Shown here in pieces: positions 20,875-29,358 of a stretch of DNA of 64,000 nucleotides. A program made the translations under genes and the position numbers. Below the pieces are notes generated by a model that worked only from the letters and a program-made list of their open reading frames with translations, was not told where the DNA came from and ran no database searches. How positions within the stretch are numbered: position 1 is the first letter of the stretch; each line of letters opens with the position of its first letter. Source of the stretch: Acinetobacter guerrae (GTDB lineage: Bacteria; Pseudomonadota; Gammaproteobacteria; Pseudomonadales; Moraxellaceae). The stretch covers positions 1-64,000 of the forward strand of contig NZ_LXGN01000011.1 in the NCBI RefSeq assembly GCF_009372255.1, read 5' to 3'.

Positions 20875-21453
20875 TTATTGATAAGCTTGATAGAGTGACC
20901 ATAAATAATGCACGCCCATCCATAGTGCGGCTGCAAAAAGCACAATAAAGACAAGTCCAATCAGATCAGGTAAGTGTAACCAGATCCAGCTCACTACAGG
21001 ATTTCGCCAAAATGCAGACTGTTTTTGTTTTTGTTCCAGATGTTCATGCAAATAAGGGTGAATCACATGGGATTGGCTCTGAATCTGATATTCTTCACGA
21101 ATATGATCATGTACGATATCCAACGCCTTACGACTAGGTCGAATAAATACATCGAATACTGTACCTGCGACTGGAATAAAACCAACCACCGCATCAATCG
21201 CAGCCAGTTTAATCACTGGATTGAGTTTATGTTGAGGTACACCAATTTGCTTGGCTTTATAAACTGCGTAACAGGTCAATACAAATCCAGCCACGTCTCC
21301 AGCAAAGGGAATAGTGCTAAGTGCAGCATCTGCTCCAATGCCTTGTTTGGTAAAGGGAATACGAACCAAACTATCCATGACATTGGCAAACTTAGCCAAA
21401 TCCCGTTCTAGTTTAATTACTTCGTGTTGTGTTAATTTTTTTTGTTCTGGCAT
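20875..21453 (-). CDS. DUF4112 membrane protein
   Basis: This 192-residue protein matches the DUF4112 pattern: KLERDLAKFANVMDSLVRIP, then GADAALSTIPFAGDVAGF, and DAVVGFIPVAGTVFDVF, the Gly/Pro-rich hairpin hydrophobic segments. A further hydrophobic helix near residues 163-182 could anchor the C-terminus. Function unknown in the family. It lies downstream of mgtE on the same strand with a 74-base gap and could be cotranscribed. Confidence 0.85.
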   Translation of the reverse strand: MPEQKKLTQHEVIKLERDLAKFANVMDSLVRIPFTKQGIGADAALSTIPFAGDVAGFVLTCYAVYKAKQIGVPQHKLNPVIKLAAIDAVVGFIPVAGTVFDVFIRPSRKALDIVHDHIREEYQIQSQSHVIHPYLHEHLEQKQKQSAFWRNPVVSWIWLHLPDLIGLVFIVLFAAALWMGVHYLWSLYQAYQ

Positions 21454-21527
21454 AGAAACTCTGATTCCAAAGGCTTCCTTCTATTTTAATGAAATCTCAC
21501 TCTATTTCTTTGACTTTATCTATTTCT

Positions 21528-22877
21528 TTACACGTTTACATTACTCAATAACTGAGCAGCAATAAATAAATAGATGATCACTCCTGTTGCATCACAAATC
21601 GAGGTAACCAATGGCGCAGAGGCACTAGCAGGGTCTAAACCTAGTTTATCTAAAATAAATGGCAAACTCATTCCTATAATACTACCGATCAACACAATTC
21701 CTATCATGCTCAAAATAAGAACTAATGCGACCATAGCATCGCCACGAATATAGCCTAAAATTGCGACTGCAATCGCCATGGTAATTCCTAAACCCAATGC
21801 GACTAAACATTCTCGACTCAACAATTTAAACCAGTCTTTCATAACCACGTCACCTGTGGCCAAAGCACGAACCATCAATGTTGAAGACTGTGAACCAGCA
21901 TTCCCTCCGCTTCCCACCAACAAGGGTAAAAAAAAGACCAACACAATATTAGCCTCAATCACAGATTCAAAATGCGAGATGCCTAAACCAGACAATAAAC
22001 TGCCAAAGACCAGAATTACTAACCAGAATACCCTTTTTCGATAAAGTAAAAATAATGGTGCTTCCTTGATATTTAAAATAGGCGCAGAAGCTTCTACTCC
22101 TCCGACTTTTAAAAAGTCTTCACTGGCCTCTTCACTGGCAACATCCATTGCATCGTCATAGGTCACGATACCTAGTAAAGCCCCCTCATGATCAATTACT
22201 GGTAGTGCAAGTAAATCATAATGCGCTATTTTCTTGGCAACATCATCTTGGTCATCGTCCACATATGCACTAATCACATCTGTACTCATCAAATCTTGAA
22301 TTCGCTGATGCAATGGTGCCAAAACCAGTTCATGTAAAGATACGACTCCAATCAAATGACGGTTTTCATCAATAATATAAGATTCGTAAATGGTTTCAGC
22401 ATCGGGGGCTTGTCGTCTTATAGTATCCATCGCTTCAGCCACAGTCATATCCTGTTTTAATGTGACGTATTGCGAGGTCATAATCGCACCCGCTGTCTCC
22501 TCCTGATAAGTCGAAAGACGGCGTAGATCTTCGCGTTGCGCCTGAGCTAAAGCTGGAAGTAAGGCTTCTTGTTCCTGAGGATTTAAACGTTTAAATAAGT
22601 CTGTTCGTTTATCCGAGGGCATTTCAGACACAATTTCTGCCAAACTTGCTCTGGAAAACTCATGGACGAGTTTGGCTTGATAATCTGGATCAATTTTGGC
22701 AAAAACTTTGGCTCGGCGTGGTAAATGTTCTAAAAGCTGACAACTGGCCTGTGCGGGCATTTGTTCCAACACATCAGCAATATCCGCTTTTTTCAAATCA
22801 GCCAGTAGTTTAACCGCCCGCGCAATGTCAAATTGTGTAATCGCGTCTATGACTAAAGACGAAAGAGGAGCGTTCAT
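21528..22877 (-). CDS. mgtE: Magnesium channel/transporter MgtE
   Basis: This 449-residue protein has the MgtE architecture: cytosolic MgtE_N superhelix (about 15-125, with RLNPQEQEALLPAL), a CBS pair (about 130-250, including IGVVSLHELVLAP and LLGIVTYDDAMDVA) that senses Mg2+, and five C-terminal membrane helices from about residue 280. The pore-lining sequences LLVGSGGNAGSQSSTLMVRA and the last helix PLVTSICDATGVIIYLFIA with its conserved Asp are present. It imports Mg2+ and is gated by internal Mg2+. Confidence 0.95.
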   Translation of the reverse strand: MNAPLSSLVIDAITQFDIARAVKLLADLKKADIADVLEQMPAQASCQLLEHLPRRAKVFAKIDPDYQAKLVHEFSRASLAEIVSEMPSDKRTDLFKRLNPQEQEALLPALAQAQREDLRRLSTYQEETAGAIMTSQYVTLKQDMTVAEAMDTIRRQAPDAETIYESYIIDENRHLIGVVSLHELVLAPLHQRIQDLMSTDVISAYVDDDQDDVAKKIAHYDLLALPVIDHEGALLGIVTYDDAMDVASEEASEDFLKVGGVEASAPILNIKEAPLFLLYRKRVFWLVILVFGSLLSGLGISHFESVIEANIVLVFFLPLLVGSGGNAGSQSSTLMVRALATGDVVMKDWFKLLSRECLVALGLGITMAIAVAILGYIRGDAMVALVLILSMIGIVLIGSIIGMSLPFILDKLGLDPASASAPLVTSICDATGVIIYLFIAAQLLSNVNV

Positions 22878-23103
22878 GATATACCCTCAAAAATGGAAGC
22901 AGTGCTTCAAACTTGATCTGTTTATGTTTATAAAGTACGCCAAGACGAGAATCGCTAATATACAATTCTGTCTAGCTTGGTTTTACTTTTACTCGAATTG
23001 GCTCACCAAATACATATGAAAAAAGTAACTGTAATTTGAAAGACTGTTAAAATGCTAAACCGTACAGTCCAACTCCTCTGAGTGTAGATTCATATTTTAA
23101 TTC

Positions 23104-26100
23104 TCATTTAGTTATTTCATTTAAATGCTTGGCTGGCTTGTATTTAAACAATGAGCGAATCAATACATACATAAATGGAATAAAAATTAATACCAGAATC
23201 GTTCCAAATAAAACCCCACCAAATACGCTATACCCAATCGCTTGACGACTCAATGCACCAGCACCAGTCGAAAACATTAGCGGTACGACTCCAGCACCAA
23301 AAGCCAATGAAGTCATTAGAATTGGGCGTAAGCGTAGACCTGCGGACTTTAAAGCTGCATCTGTTGCATTTGCCCCCTGTGCTTGCAAGTTTGCGGCAAA
23401 TTCGACCATCAGAATTGCATTTTTACAGGACAAACCAATCGTGGTGAGTAAAGCGATTTGAAAATAGATATCGTTGGCAAAATTAAACCAGTAACTAAAC
23501 AGAATGGTTCCACCAATTCCTAATGGAATCGCCATCATCACGACAGTTGGAATTGACCAGCTCTCATACAGTGCGGCCAAACATAAAAAGATAAATGCAA
23601 TAGAGATAATATATAGCCAGATCGCTTGATGACTTGATTGTAATTCTTGATAAGATAATCCACTCCATGCCAAACCAATATCAGGCATGTCTGCAACCAT
23701 GCGGCTAATTTGTTGCATCGCTTGACCTGAACTCGAACCATTGGCCGCATCAGCTTCAAGTTCAATCGCGGGATAACCCATAAATCGTTCTAATAACGGT
23801 GGTGCGCCTTGCCATTGCACCGCACTAAACTGATTAAAAGGAATCATTTCGCCTTGGGTATTTTTGACAAACCAGTAACTTAAATCTTCAGGTTTGGAAC
23901 GATACTGTGCATCTCCTTGCAGATAAACTCGTTTGATACGACCACGGTCAATAAAGTCATTGATATACGTCCCACTCCATGCAGTCGATAAGGTTCGATT
24001 AATATCATTAACATTTACACCATTTGCCATTGCGATTCGATGATCAATTTTAATGTTCAATACAGCTTGGTCATCGTTACTTTTTTTATCAAGATTGCTG
24101 ACTTGTTGAGTATTATCGCTCTGCTGTTGCAGATTTTGAAAAGAAGTGATCAACTGCTCACGTCCTAAGCCTTTCACATCCTGTATCCAGAAATCAACTT
24201 TATCTGAATTGCCTAAACCACGGATCACTGAAGGCATCAATACGTTAATTCGTGCCTGATTATTTTTTGAAAAATATTTAGAGGCTCTGGCACGAATCTG
24301 CTGTGCACTATTTTCATTGCCCTTACGGTCATCCCAATGTTTCAGGGAAACATAAGCTTGCCCCAGATTTTGACCTGTACCTGAAAAATTACGGCCATTA
24401 ATGACCATAATGCCATTGGTATTGTTTTTTTCAGTATCTTGAAAATAATCAGAAATTTGCTTCCCTATTTCTTCAGTTTTACTCAATGGCGTACCTTCGG
24501 GCAAAGTAAATTGAACCATCAATGCGCCTTGATCTTCCTGCGGCAGAAAACTTGTCGGTAAAGCACGGTAAATCCAGATAAAACTTAGAATGAGTACAAT
24601 AAAAATAACACCAGAAATATATTTAAAATCGAGGGATTTTTTAGAGAGAACAAGATAATTCGTTTTAAGTTTTTCCAGACTCGTATTAAACCACTGCGCC
24701 CATCGAAACTGTTTCTTTTGTGGTTTTAGCAAAACAGCACATAATGCAGGAGTTAAAATTAATGCCACCATCAAAGACAACGCCATTGCTGCGACAAGGG
24801 TAATCGAAAACTGTCGATAAATAATACCTGTTGCACCACTAAAAAATGACATTGGAATGAACACTGCGGTCAATACCAATGTAATCCCAATCAATGCTCC
24901 CCCAATTTCCTGCATCGATTGAATACTGGCTTGTCGAGCATCAATATGTTGTTCATGCATAATGCGTTCGACATTTTCAACCACAACAATCGCATCATCG
25001 ACTAACAAACCAATGGCAAGAACCATCGCAAATAAAGTCAATGTATTAATGCTCATCCCTAAAACTGATAATATTGCAAATGTCCCTAAAATGACGACTG
25101 GTACGGTAATTGCGGGAATGAGAGTCGCTCGCCAGTTTTGTAAAAACAAAAACATGACCAATACCACCAGTACAATGGCTTCAACCAATGTAGAGACCAC
25201 CTGTGCAATCGACTCTTTAACAAAAGGCGTATCATCGCGGGGATAAATAACAAAGTAACCTTCTGGTAAATTTTTCTTGAGTGTATCTACCTCTGCATAA
25301 ACTGCTTTTGCGGTTTGCATCAGGTTGGCTCCAACCGCAAGTGAAATTGATAAACCCGAACCAGGATAGCCATTAAGTCGGTTAAAGACCTGATAATTTT
25401 CAGCACCGACTTCGACTCTTGCCACATCTTTAAGATAGACAAAACTGCCATTTTGATTGGCTTTAAGGATAATATTTTCAAATTGATCTGGTGTTTTTAG
25501 AAGCGAACCCGATGTAACTTTGGCGTTAAGATATTGATCATTACTGGCGGGTAATTCACCAATTGCGCCTGCTGCGACTTGGGTATTTTGATTTTCCAGC
25601 GCGGTACGAACATCGCTTACCATCAGTTGATATTGTCGAAGTTTGATCGGATCTAACCAGATTCGCATCGCATACTGTGAGCCAAAGACATTGACCTCTC
25701 CTACGCCTTCAATCCGACTTAAATTCAGCTCAAAGTTATTGCTCAAATAATCTGAAATATCAATATTGCTTGAACGACCTGAACGATCCCCCAAACCAAT
25801 CACCATAAATGAATCACTCAAGGATTTTCTAACCGTAATACCCTGACGCTGTACATCATCTGGAAGCCGATTTATCGCGCCATTCACTGCATTTTGAACT
25901 TGTACCTGAGCTTCATCTGGATCTGTGCCTTGAGCGAAATACAGGCTGATTCGACTGCTACCATTGGCATCACTACTTGAACTAAAATACAGTAAATGAT
26001 CAATTCCCTTGATCTGTTGCTCCAAAACTTGTGTCACACTGTCTTCAACTGCTTGCGCATCAGCACCACTATAAGTTGCTGAAACAGTAATACGTGGTGG

Positions 26101-26220
26101 TGCAATATCGGGATAACGTTCAACAGGCAAATTTAAAACTGAAAACAATCCCACCGCCATAACAATAATAGCAAGTACACAAGCAAAGATGGGACGATCA
26201 ATAAAAAATCTGGAAAACAT
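23104..26220 (-). CDS. RND multidrug efflux permease (HAE1 family), unpaired
   Basis: This 1038-residue inner membrane pump belongs to the AcrB/AdeB/AdeJ type. It begins MFSRFFIDRPIFACVLAII, has the paired proton-relay aspartates in IGLLVDDAIVVVENVERIM (TM4), the porter-domain repeats, and a second set of helices ending IGYSVFGGVLFGTILVLIF. Length is normal. Adjacent periplasmic adaptor and outer membrane genes, and a regulator, are all missing: upstream is a 378-base gap then dgkA, downstream mgtE. It must borrow partners encoded elsewhere, or adaptors were lost. Substrates are unknown. Confidence 0.93.
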   Translation of the reverse strand: MFSRFFIDRPIFACVLAIIVMAVGLFSVLNLPVERYPDIAPPRITVSATYSGADAQAVEDSVTQVLEQQIKGIDHLLYFSSSSDANGSSRISLYFAQGTDPDEAQVQVQNAVNGAINRLPDDVQRQGITVRKSLSDSFMVIGLGDRSGRSSNIDISDYLSNNFELNLSRIEGVGEVNVFGSQYAMRIWLDPIKLRQYQLMVSDVRTALENQNTQVAAGAIGELPASNDQYLNAKVTSGSLLKTPDQFENIILKANQNGSFVYLKDVARVEVGAENYQVFNRLNGYPGSGLSISLAVGANLMQTAKAVYAEVDTLKKNLPEGYFVIYPRDDTPFVKESIAQVVSTLVEAIVLVVLVMFLFLQNWRATLIPAITVPVVILGTFAILSVLGMSINTLTLFAMVLAIGLLVDDAIVVVENVERIMHEQHIDARQASIQSMQEIGGALIGITLVLTAVFIPMSFFSGATGIIYRQFSITLVAAMALSLMVALILTPALCAVLLKPQKKQFRWAQWFNTSLEKLKTNYLVLSKKSLDFKYISGVIFIVLILSFIWIYRALPTSFLPQEDQGALMVQFTLPEGTPLSKTEEIGKQISDYFQDTEKNNTNGIMVINGRNFSGTGQNLGQAYVSLKHWDDRKGNENSAQQIRARASKYFSKNNQARINVLMPSVIRGLGNSDKVDFWIQDVKGLGREQLITSFQNLQQQSDNTQQVSNLDKKSNDDQAVLNIKIDHRIAMANGVNVNDINRTLSTAWSGTYINDFIDRGRIKRVYLQGDAQYRSKPEDLSYWFVKNTQGEMIPFNQFSAVQWQGAPPLLERFMGYPAIELEADAANGSSSGQAMQQISRMVADMPDIGLAWSGLSYQELQSSHQAIWLYIISIAFIFLCLAALYESWSIPTVVMMAIPLGIGGTILFSYWFNFANDIYFQIALLTTIGLSCKNAILMVEFAANLQAQGANATDAALKSAGLRLRPILMTSLAFGAGVVPLMFSTGAGALSRQAIGYSVFGGVLFGTILVLIFIPFMYVLIRSLFKYKPAKHLNEITK

Positions 26221-26598
26221 GGCGCTTTACTTCCAATGTAAGAGAGCGAAAATGTAAAGTAAAAATATTCGGTTGCACTGATGACCAACCTTAATAATTC
26301 ATTGATAATCAATGAGTCTTTACTTAAATTCAAGCATTTTTATGATTAGTTTCAAATGTCGCAAAAAAAGGGATAAATCATGGAGATTATGTATAAAGAC
26401 TGCGATTTTTAGCACTTTTCTTCATCAAAAAAGACTTAAATCGTCATCACATTGTCAAATAACAAGATGATGCTTCTCCTAGACAACACGTTTTAAAATC
26501 TGACTCTTCAAGATCGAAAAGAATTATCTATCGTCCTCATTTTGTCTTAAGCAAAATTCTTTAATCTTCAAACTATATTTTGATAATGGTAAATTTCC
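26221..26598. other. Gap between the RND gene and dgkA
   Basis: This divergent intergenic region of 378 bases should hold both promoters. I see no gene, repeat or strong hairpin in it. Confidence 0.5.
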
Positions 26599-26979
26599 AT
26601 GAAAACCACGCCTTCCTCCCCATTTAAAGGTCAAAACGGCATAAAGCGCATTCTCAATGCTACAAGCTACTCAATTTCTGGTTTCAAAACTGCCTTTAAA
26701 CTCGAAGCGGCATTTAGACAAATTATATTGCTCAATATTATTTTATTGATTGTAAATTTAAGTCTAGATTTCATTCCAATTGAACGGATTTTACTTATTG
26801 GCGTTGGTTTTATTGCAATTATTGTAGAACTTTTTAATTCTGCGATTGAAGCTGTGGTCGATCGAATTTCACTTGAGAAACATGAACTTTCTAAAAATGC
26901 CAAAGACATGGGGAGCGCAGCTCAATTTGTTGCTTTAAATCTAATCGCGATTACTTGGTTAATTATCTTATGGGCATAA
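26599..26979 (+). CDS. dgkA: Diacylglycerol kinase (DgkA type)
   Basis: This 126-residue inner membrane enzyme phosphorylates diacylglycerol with ATP, recycling it to phosphatidic acid. The N-terminal amphipathic part contains EAAFRQ, three hydrophobic helices follow, and the family signature VELFNSAIEAVVDRI with the catalytic Glu region lies near residues 75-90. The conserved AKDMGSAAQF follows. Length matches E. coli DgkA (122). It is the last gene before the tRNA-integrated element. Confidence 0.96.
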   Translation: MKTTPSSPFKGQNGIKRILNATSYSISGFKTAFKLEAAFRQIILLNIILLIVNLSLDFIPIERILLIGVGFIAIIVELFNSAIEAVVDRISLEKHELSKNAKDMGSAAQFVALNLIAITWLIILWA

Positions 26980-27202
26980 AAAAACCATACTCTTTTGTGA
27001 TGAGTATGGCAAAAAGGAAAATACAAGCTAGCTTGCTTAGTATTTAAAATAATTGTGTGAACTTAAAATTAGATTAACTTTTAAACAAAAAACCAGCCCA
27101 CTGGTTTTTGATCTATTAGAAAGATCTAATTTGATATAAAGAACTTTATTTCAATTCAGAATTTGACATGGGGTAAAGTGAGGGATGAAATTATAGACAA
27201 AA

Positions 27203-27234
27203 AAATAAGCTCTTGCATGAACAAGAGCTTATTT
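27203..27234 (-). terminator. Original terminator of the tRNA-Ser gene, now displaced
   Basis: A perfect 13-bp stem (AAATAAGCTCTTG, 27203-27215, with CAAGAGCTTATTT, 27222-27234) is followed on the minus strand by a T run. It lies just beyond the displaced 3' half of the tRNA and was probably that gene's terminator before insertion. Confidence 0.7.
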
Positions 27235-27235
27235 A

Positions 27236-27299
27236 GATATTTGGCGGAAGCGGTGAGATTCGAACTCACGGAGGACTCACACCCTCGTCGGTTTTCAAG
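27236..27299 (-). repeat. attL: 64-bp direct repeat, 3' half of tRNA-Ser
   Basis: These 64 bases are identical to 35235-35298. They cover the tRNA-Ser(UGA) from its anticodon loop to the CCA end plus a few flanking bases. The sequence diverges immediately after 27299, so this copy is only a tRNA fragment. It marks the left border of the integrated element. Confidence 0.93.
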
Positions 27300-27308
27300 T
27301 TATTGGGA

Positions 27309-27437
27309 CTTACACTTTACTAGGCTTTATTAACATTTAGTAAGCCATGTATTCCTTTACAAAACAATGCCTTGAAGCTATATTTTGTTTTATGTAGCTT
27401 GTTTATGCTTTCCCTGTATCGCTTACAAATTGCTTAC
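27309..27437 (+). promoter_or_regulatory. Candidate left-end arm sites of the integrase
   Basis: GCTTAC occurs at 27421-27426 and 27432-27437, with the second followed by G. The same layout, GCTTAC-5 bases-GCTTACG, recurs near the right end at 35166-35183. A variant ACTTAC is at 27309-27314 and an inverted GTAAGC at 27340-27345. The pairing at both ends suggests binding sites for integrase or AlpA. Confidence 0.5.
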
Positions 27438-27566
27438 GAGTTACAGTGCAAAAAAGGCAAGCGACTACGCCAATAGCCCTTGCCTGTGGTTATATCCCTA
27501 CTAGGAATCAACAAATGAATCATACTACATTTATCGCCAACTACAATGTCGGTGAGGAGTTCTATC

Positions 27567-28775
27567 ATGCCTAAGTTGACTAAGAGCTTCATCGACAAAT
27601 ACCCTGCACCAATCAGCAAAGATAAATTTGAATGGGATACTGAATTAAAAGGTTTCGGTATTCGAGTTACCCCTAAAGGTCGTGTTAGCTTTATTGTGCA
27701 AAACCGTGTTAATGGTCGCTCGGAGCGTATTACTATCGGGCAGTATGGTGTCTTTGCCCCTGACCAAGCACGTGACATTGCCCGCGAGCATTTACGCACA
27801 ATGCGCATGGGTACAAGCCCAACAGCGCAGGCAAAAGCACATGCATTAATGTCTATTACGTTACGCGAAGTTTGCGACTCTTACATTAAAGACAGGTCGC
27901 TTAAAGCAAGTTCACAAAGTGAAATTCGTAGACATGTGACCACAAGTTTTGAAGCATGGCAGGATACTCCTATTGCAGCAATTAACCGTGAGGATGTGAA
28001 TAAACGCTACAACCAACTTAAAGAACATGGTTTACGTGGTAATGCCCCTGCACCTGCCCAAGCTAATCAAGCATTCAGCGTATTGCGAGCATTAATTAAT
28101 TACGCAATGGACGAATATAGAAAGGAAGATGGCACACCATTAATCCAAGAGAACCCAGTTAATATTCTTAAAAAGAAAATGGTGAAATTAAAACCTCGTA
28201 CCAGTCGTATTCCTGATTCTAAGGTAAATGATGTTTGGAAATACCTGTGGTCAACAAGGGAAACCGCTTTTAACCGTGAAACTCTAGCAAGCATTGATTT
28301 AATCATTTTCTTAATGCTTACAGGCGCACGATTAGGCGAAGCTCGTTCTTTAACTTGGGATAGGGTCAATTTGGAGGAAGCATGGTGGCATATACCCGAC
28401 CCTAAAAACCACAATCCAGTCTATTTACCCTTATCAACTCAAGCAATAGAGCTACTCAAAGCTAGACCTAGAACAGACGGCTCACCTTTTGTTTTTGCTT
28501 CATGGTCAAAGTCAGGACACATTATTGACCCTAGAGATTCATTGAAACGTATGAGTGAAGTTGCTGGAACACCAATTACAGCACATGACCTTAGACGAAC
28601 GTTTACCACAATAGGAGTGGCACATTGTGGTATTGATTTAAACAAGGTTGAATTGCTGACAAACCATGTGCCTAAAGGGGTTACAGCAATTCATTATTTA
28701 GAAACTACGCACTTGCAATATTTACGTCCCGAAGTTCAGCAAGTGGCTGATTGGATTGATAAAAGTAAATCATAA
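27567..28775 (+). CDS. int: Tyrosine-recombinase integrase of the element
   Basis: This 402-residue integrase should catalyse insertion into and excision from the tRNA-Ser gene. It starts with a DUF4102-like arm-binding domain (about 1-85, with KGFGIRVTPKGRVSFIVQ), then a SAM-like core-binding domain (about 95-195), then the catalytic domain. Active-site residues are the Arg of LTGARLGEARSLTW, HDLRRTF (HxxR), the His of LTNHVPKG (where LGH is usual) and the Tyr of AIHYLE. I chose the ATG at 27567 because GAGGAG lies 7 bases before it; a longer frame opens at 27546. It faces away from attL into the element. Confidence 0.95.
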   Translation: MPKLTKSFIDKYPAPISKDKFEWDTELKGFGIRVTPKGRVSFIVQNRVNGRSERITIGQYGVFAPDQARDIAREHLRTMRMGTSPTAQAKAHALMSITLREVCDSYIKDRSLKASSQSEIRRHVTTSFEAWQDTPIAAINREDVNKRYNQLKEHGLRGNAPAPAQANQAFSVLRALINYAMDEYRKEDGTPLIQENPVNILKKKMVKLKPRTSRIPDSKVNDVWKYLWSTRETAFNRETLASIDLIIFLMLTGARLGEARSLTWDRVNLEEAWWHIPDPKNHNPVYLPLSTQAIELLKARPRTDGSPFVFASWSKSGHIIDPRDSLKRMSEVAGTPITAHDLRRTFTTIGVAHCGIDLNKVELLTNHVPKGVTAIHYLETTHLQYLRPEVQQVADWIDKSKS

Positions 28776-28848
28776 AAAAATCATTTGTGCATTAACATAA
28801 AACATAATATAGTTGTTTTTAACTGCAAACACCTCGCTTAATATTTAC

Positions 28849-28955
28849 GTAACATGGGTTACATTATTAAGCTTGTATCTATCATGGGATAGAGGCTTCA
28901 AGGTTAATTTAAACTTGAGCTATCTGTCCCTTTTTTATTGCATGTCAGATAGCTC
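28849..28955 (+). ncRNA. Hairpin-rich leader between int and the AlpA-like gene
   Basis: Three inverted repeats follow one another: GTAAC-ATGG-GTTAC (28849-28862), TCTATC-ATGG-GATAGA (28878-28893), and GAGCTATCTG (28917-28926) with CAGATAGCTC (28946-28955). The first two share the same loop. This could be a structured leader or an antisense immunity RNA as in P4, or paired operators for a regulator. No family was recognised. Confidence 0.4.
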
Positions 28956-28976
28956 ATTACTAAAGGAACTTTTGAC

Positions 28977-29219
28977 ATGACTATTTCAGCAAACAATCAT
29001 AAAGATTTACTGACGACTAAAGAAGCCGCTTCATTACTTGGCTTTAAAAAGAATACCCTTGAAATATGGCGTACTAAAGGTAAAGGACCACAATTTATTA
29101 AAGTGGGATCAGATACCCAGTCACGTGTCCGCTATTTACGTTCAACCTTAATGGCATGGCTTGAAGCACAAGCCCATTCAAGTACGTCTTCGTATTCAGT
29201 TCAAACCTCCGACAAATAA
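28977..29219 (+). CDS. AlpA-like helix-turn-helix regulator/excisionase
   Basis: This 80-residue protein is a winged helix-turn-helix of the AlpA/HTH_17 type. LLTTKEAASLLGFKKNTLEIW covers the helix-turn-helix, followed by the wing GPQFIKVG and the recognition strand RVRYLRSTLMAWLEA. In satellites such proteins switch on excision and replication genes and may assist the integrase. AAAGGA lies 8 bases before the ATG. It is preceded by a hairpin-rich leader and followed by a clear terminator, so its expression appears separately controlled. Confidence 0.85.
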   Translation: MTISANNHKDLLTTKEAASLLGFKKNTLEIWRTKGKGPQFIKVGSDTQSRVRYLRSTLMAWLEAQAHSSTSSYSVQTSDK

Positions 29220-29314
29220 TTAATTTTCTGTTCTAAACCTTAAACGTATTGCGCTTATTGAAACCTGTGTCCAACACCTCTCCCGACCTAAGCCTATCGT
29301 AAACATACAATCAA

Positions 29315-29342
29315 AAAAAAGACTGCCGTAGCAGTCTTTTTG
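29315..29342 (+). terminator. Terminator after the AlpA-like gene
   Basis: AAAAAGACTGC pairs with GCAGTCTTTTT around a CGTA loop. It ends 17 bases before the ATG of the next gene, so some read-through or a promoter inside this short interval is needed for the replication gene. Confidence 0.8.
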
Positions 29343-29358
29343 ATAGGAATAAACTGGC

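Noticed and set aside
24962..25246. 94-codon plus-strand frame inside the RND gene
   Set aside because: It is a shadow of the RND coding sequence; composition (Thr/Asn/Met-rich) is typical of an antisense frame.
27236..27299. Second tRNA-Ser gene
   Set aside because: Only the half from the anticodon loop to the 3' end is present; the 5' acceptor and D arm are missing, so it is an att fragment.
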